This document shows, in pieces, positions 61,187-64,000 of a stretch of DNA of 64,000 nt. The position numbers and the translations under genes were made by a program. Every line of letters begins with the position of its first letter. Within the stretch, counting starts at the first letter, position 1. A model generated the notes under the pieces. That model worked only from the letters and a program-made list of their open reading frames with translations, was not told the DNA's origin and searched no databases. The stretch is from contig NC_090142.1 in NCBI RefSeq assembly GCF_017916325.1, positions 166,001 through 230,000 of the forward strand. The letters are read 5' to 3'. This DNA comes from Leishmania martiniquensis. Lineage: Eukaryota > Euglenozoa > Kinetoplastea > Trypanosomatida > Trypanosomatidae.

Positions 61187-63168
61187 TCTCTCACTTTTGA
61201 TTCACACACTCGAGCACGCACCCTCATCACCAGACAATGCTGCTCTTCTGAGCCCCTTTTTCTTTTTTCTCCCCACGCATCCATTTAGCAGTGTTGAGGA
61301 TGTCTGGGTCCTCTGCGTGTCTGGCGCGGCGACTGCACAGGCGCGCGCCCACGCGATGCTGTGTAGAGCTTGTGTGTATTTTATGCGGCATCGCCGCCGT
61401 ATGCTGCCCTTGGCCCCCCCCCCACGCCCTCATCTCTTTTTTTTTTCATAGCTTGTATGCGGATATGCTTACCGGGAAGCCAAACTGCTTGCTTTCAAGT
61501 ACAGTTTCCGTTTGCCATTTCCTATTCGCATTACCGCCGCCACCGCATCGTTTTTCTTTCCGTCCTCTGCTTGGGTTGCGGCGGTCTTCGCGCTGCCGAG
61601 CAGACACCACCGCCACCTCGTCTACACAAACATGCAGCCACTGGTGAGGTCGGTGAGCCCGTCACCCATCTTGGCTCCTTGTCCGTCTCGAACTGTCGTA
61701 AGCGCTGATGTACATAGTCGGCAGCGTCTTTGGCTCCTCACACAAAAGAGCAACGAGCGAACAGGACGGAAGTAATGAGCTGATGGCTCGCACCGTGCTG
61801 CACCCGCGCCACCGCGCCGGGGCATTCTGCACCATTCTAGTGAGCCACCGTTTCCCGCTCCTTGCCTCGGGCGTCTTCGGTACGCTTCCTGCGGACTAGA
61901 AGAGAGGGAGAGGGGAGGAGAGGAGACTGCCCTCTCGGCGTTTTGCTTGCTCGCCTCCAGCAGTGGAATGGGGGACACCGTATACAAGGGCCTCTCTCGC
62001 TTCGCGGATGCGCTCCTTCACCGCTTCCCCGGTTGTGAGGGACCACTCACGTACACGAACACAGATGTGCATGACTCTGCGCATGCTGGCACACCTCTAA
62101 ACGGATTCCTCTTTCGCATCCCTCCTGCTTTCTCCCTTTTTACCCTCTCCCCGTGCACCTCCATACCCGCCGCCCACATGCGTGTACATGCCAATGCGAA
62201 CTTCGCACATTCGCTTCTCCTGCACACCCACACCCACACCCACACACACCCATACCCATACCCACGTATACAATACGTGACAGTGAAGGATACACGTGAG
62301 TGTGAGCACTGTCGCTTTCCGTTTTTCACCCCCTTTTGTATGCCCCTTTCCCGTCTACCCTGTCCCATTTTTTGGCTGTTGTCACTGCACCTTCTCCTTC
62401 CCATACGCGACGCAACACCCCTTCTCTCCTCCCTTTCCTTTCTCTTGCACACACACTCGCTCTTACCTTCCCCCTTCTTCGCCTTCGCCCCCGACTTAGC
62501 GAGGCGTCGTGTTGGCGTTTGATTCGCGTATATGTGCTTCTCGCACGCCTTGCGCCGTCCCTTTCGCACCCACCCACGCGCCTCCCCCTACCTCCCTCCC
62601 CCCTTCCTTCCAACTCCTCCATCCCCCCTTCTCACTGTCCGCTTCTCTCGCCACACTCTCCCTCACCCCTTTCTTCGGCTTCTCTCCCTTCATACCGCTT
62701 TTAGTCTCTCTCTCGTTCCCCCCACCACCCCCCTTTGTCCCTCCTGTTGTTGCGGGTGGTGTGTGGACTGCGGCGGCGTCTGTCGTGTTCCTGACTTTCC
62801 CTCTCTCCCTTTTGTTATCTCCCCCTCTTCCGTAATCTAACGGTGCCATCCCTTCTTGTGGCCCTTCTTACAGCCCCTTCCCACAGCTGCCTCCTCAACC
62901 CTACGAGCGTCTCGCTCCTCTCCCCCCGGGCGAGGCACGGGTGAGAGGTAGGGACGACCATCGTGTCACACACACAAGTCCTCCCGCGCAGGCACACTCA
63001 AAAAAACACACACACACAGTGAACTGTATCAAAGATTGTTTCGTCAGCCGTTTGCGTCAAAGATAGACACGGAAGAAGACGGCGGCGGTGGTGGTGGTAC
63101 GAGTCTCCTAACGTGGGCGGATCGTGCCTGTGTGTGCCCCCTCTGGCGGCCCCTTTCGTCATTTCATC
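61187..63168. other. Long intergenic region with CT-rich and CA-rich tracts
   Basis: 3' UTR of the dynein-like gene and 5' UTR of the right-edge gene. It holds a (CCCACA/CCCATA)n repeat at about 62224-62265 and a long C/T-rich stretch at 62360-62880. There are acceptor-like sites at TTACAG/CCCACAG (about 62865-62890). Frames here (191 codons at 61947-62522 and others) consist of the simple sequence itself and are not annotated. Confidence 0.6.
62224..62265. repeat. (CCCACA/CCCATA)n simple repeat
   Basis: Imperfect tandem CCCACAC/CCATAC units on the plus strand inside the UTR spacer. Confidence 0.75.
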
Positions 63169-64000
63169 ATGTCATCATCTGCCTCACCTTCACTCTCGGC
63201 GAGTGGGGCGTCTCTCGAGGGTGTTCATGCTGCAGAGCCGGCCGTCCTTTCCTCTTCATCACCCTCATCCTCCTCCAGTAATGCGGGGGTTTCCCAGTGG
63301 TGGCAGCGCCTTTATTCTGCCCACACTTTCACCGAAGGGTTGCGTGTGGTGTTCGAAGTGGTGCCGATGTGGGTACCCGTTGCCGGTGTGATCACGACTG
63401 CAGGGACATATTACATCACCTTTCGGGTGCGCCTCTTTCTCGCGCAGTGGCGCATCGCCGAGCGTCGCCGCGCTGAACGCAAGTACGAGCTTTTAGACAA
63501 CCTGCGTGGGATGACAACAGTACCTGTAGGCGCGATTCACGCACTCGGCGACGACGACGACGATGACGACGACGACGATGAGGAAGAGGACGAGACGGCG
63601 GTGTCGCGGCGCGACGTAGATGAGTTCCGAAGTAGCCTTGGTATTCGCCTACCCCGCGATGAGGACTTGATGGCCATCGTCGAGCGCATGCTAATGTCGG
63701 ACACTCTGCCTGATGGTTGGGTGCTCTACCGCACGAGCGCCGGTATCGTCCGCTTCATGAACTTGAACACACAGGAGCTCTTTTTCTTTCCACCTAATAA
63801 GCGCAAGGAGAAGGCGTTCATCGAGTCTGAGCTGAAGAAGCGCAACCGTGAGGCCATGGAAAGTAGGTACAACTTCTCGTACGAGGATGAGGGCATGAAC
63901 TCGAGCTCCCTCTCCCCTTCCCGCGCAGACCCGCAAAACTTTGGGCCGCCACACCGCTCTGCTCGCGAGAGCAGTGGGCCCGCTGGGAGCAACGCCTCTC
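63169..64000 (+). CDS. WW-like membrane protein, N-terminal 277 codons (runs off the right edge)
   Basis: ATG at 63169 opens an uninterrupted frame that leaves the window without a stop. Residues 1-45 are Ser/Ala-rich. A hydrophobic segment lies at about 67-88 (MWVPVAGVITTAGTYYITF), followed by a basic helix (LAQWRIAERRRAERKYELL). Then comes an acidic run, ten Asp codons plus Glu/Asp, near 128-142. Residues 180-210 read LPDGWVLYRTSAGIVRFMNL, then NTQELFFFPP. This is the WW-domain pattern LPxGW with a beta segment and a C-terminal xxPP, but the second Trp is replaced by Phe. The known role of WW domains is binding Pro-rich peptides. Function and location are unknown; the TM segment suggests membrane anchoring. 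Confidence 0.78.
   Translation, partial: MSSSASPSLSASGASLEGVHAAEPAVLSSSSPSSSSSNAGVSQWWQRLYSAHTFTEGLRVVFEVVPMWVPVAGVITTAGTYYITFRVRLFLAQWRIAERRRAERKYELLDNLRGMTTVPVGAIHALGDDDDDDDDDDEEEDETAVSRRDVDEFRSSLGIRLPRDEDLMAIVERMLMSDTLPDGWVLYRTSAGIVRFMNLNTQELFFFPPNKRKEKAFIESELKKRNREAMESRYNFSYEDEGMNSSSLSPSRADPQNFGPPHRSARESSGPAGSNAS
63551..63596 (+). repeat. GAC/GAT trinucleotide run coding poly-Asp
   Basis: Ten consecutive Asp codons followed by GAG/GAA/GAC codons within the right-edge gene. It is a natural site for length variation. Confidence 0.85.

Noticed and set aside
1..64000. CRISPR arrays
   Set aside because: No regularly spaced identical repeats; tandem repeats seen are microsatellites.

Overview
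The window looks like a chromosome segment from a Leishmania-type trypanosomatid. The evidence is GC-rich intronless genes in two long head-to-tail arrays on opposite strands, long intergenic UTRs full of CT, GT and CA microsatellites, polypyrimidine tract plus AG sites (candidate spliced-leader acceptors) just upstream of starts, and kinetoplastid-style proteins including a dynein heavy-chain-like giant and a Rav1/DmX-like giant. I cannot name the species or chromosome from the sequence alone.

Layout. From about 38.8 kb down to 1, all genes lie on the minus strand and form one leftward polycistron. In transcription order they are: TSR1 (ribosome biogenesis); an acyl-CoA dehydrogenase-like protein that has lost the usual catalytic Glu; a 166-residue conserved-looking hypothetical; two tandem MaoC/hydratase-2 proteins (3-hydroxyacyl-thioester dehydratase type); a 109-residue small protein; a candidate SIN1/AVO1-type TORC2 subunit; an SLC35F5-like drug/metabolite transporter; a 902-residue hypothetical; a 3.6-kresidue Rav1/DmX-like protein; and the N-terminal 562 codons of a RING plus TRAF-type zinc-finger protein that runs off the left edge. 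From about 45.3 kb rightward all genes are on the plus strand: an 81-residue single-pass protein, a 159-residue protein with two membrane segments, a very large and degenerate dynein heavy chain, and the first 277 codons of a WW-like membrane protein that runs off the right edge.

The 6.5 kb between the two arrays (38.8-45.3 kb) is a divergent strand-switch region. Trypanosomatids normally start Pol II transcription in both directions, and often replication, in such regions. It holds no convincing gene, but it shows a clear compositional switch: C/A-rich on the plus strand to the left and G/T-rich to the right, with the change near 43.2-43.7 kb.

Several proteins are family members whose catalytic residues look lost. 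The dynein heavy chain lacks recognisable Walker A/B motifs in AAA1 and AAA4 but keeps P-loop-like sequences in AAA2 and AAA3. The acyl-CoA dehydrogenase-like protein has Gln-Arg where the family has catalytic Glu-Gly. These, the candidate SIN1 and the skew switch are the observations I would follow first. Polycistrons in these organisms usually do not group genes by pathway, so the run of mitochondrial-type lipid genes (dehydrogenase-like plus two dehydratases) may be coincidence.
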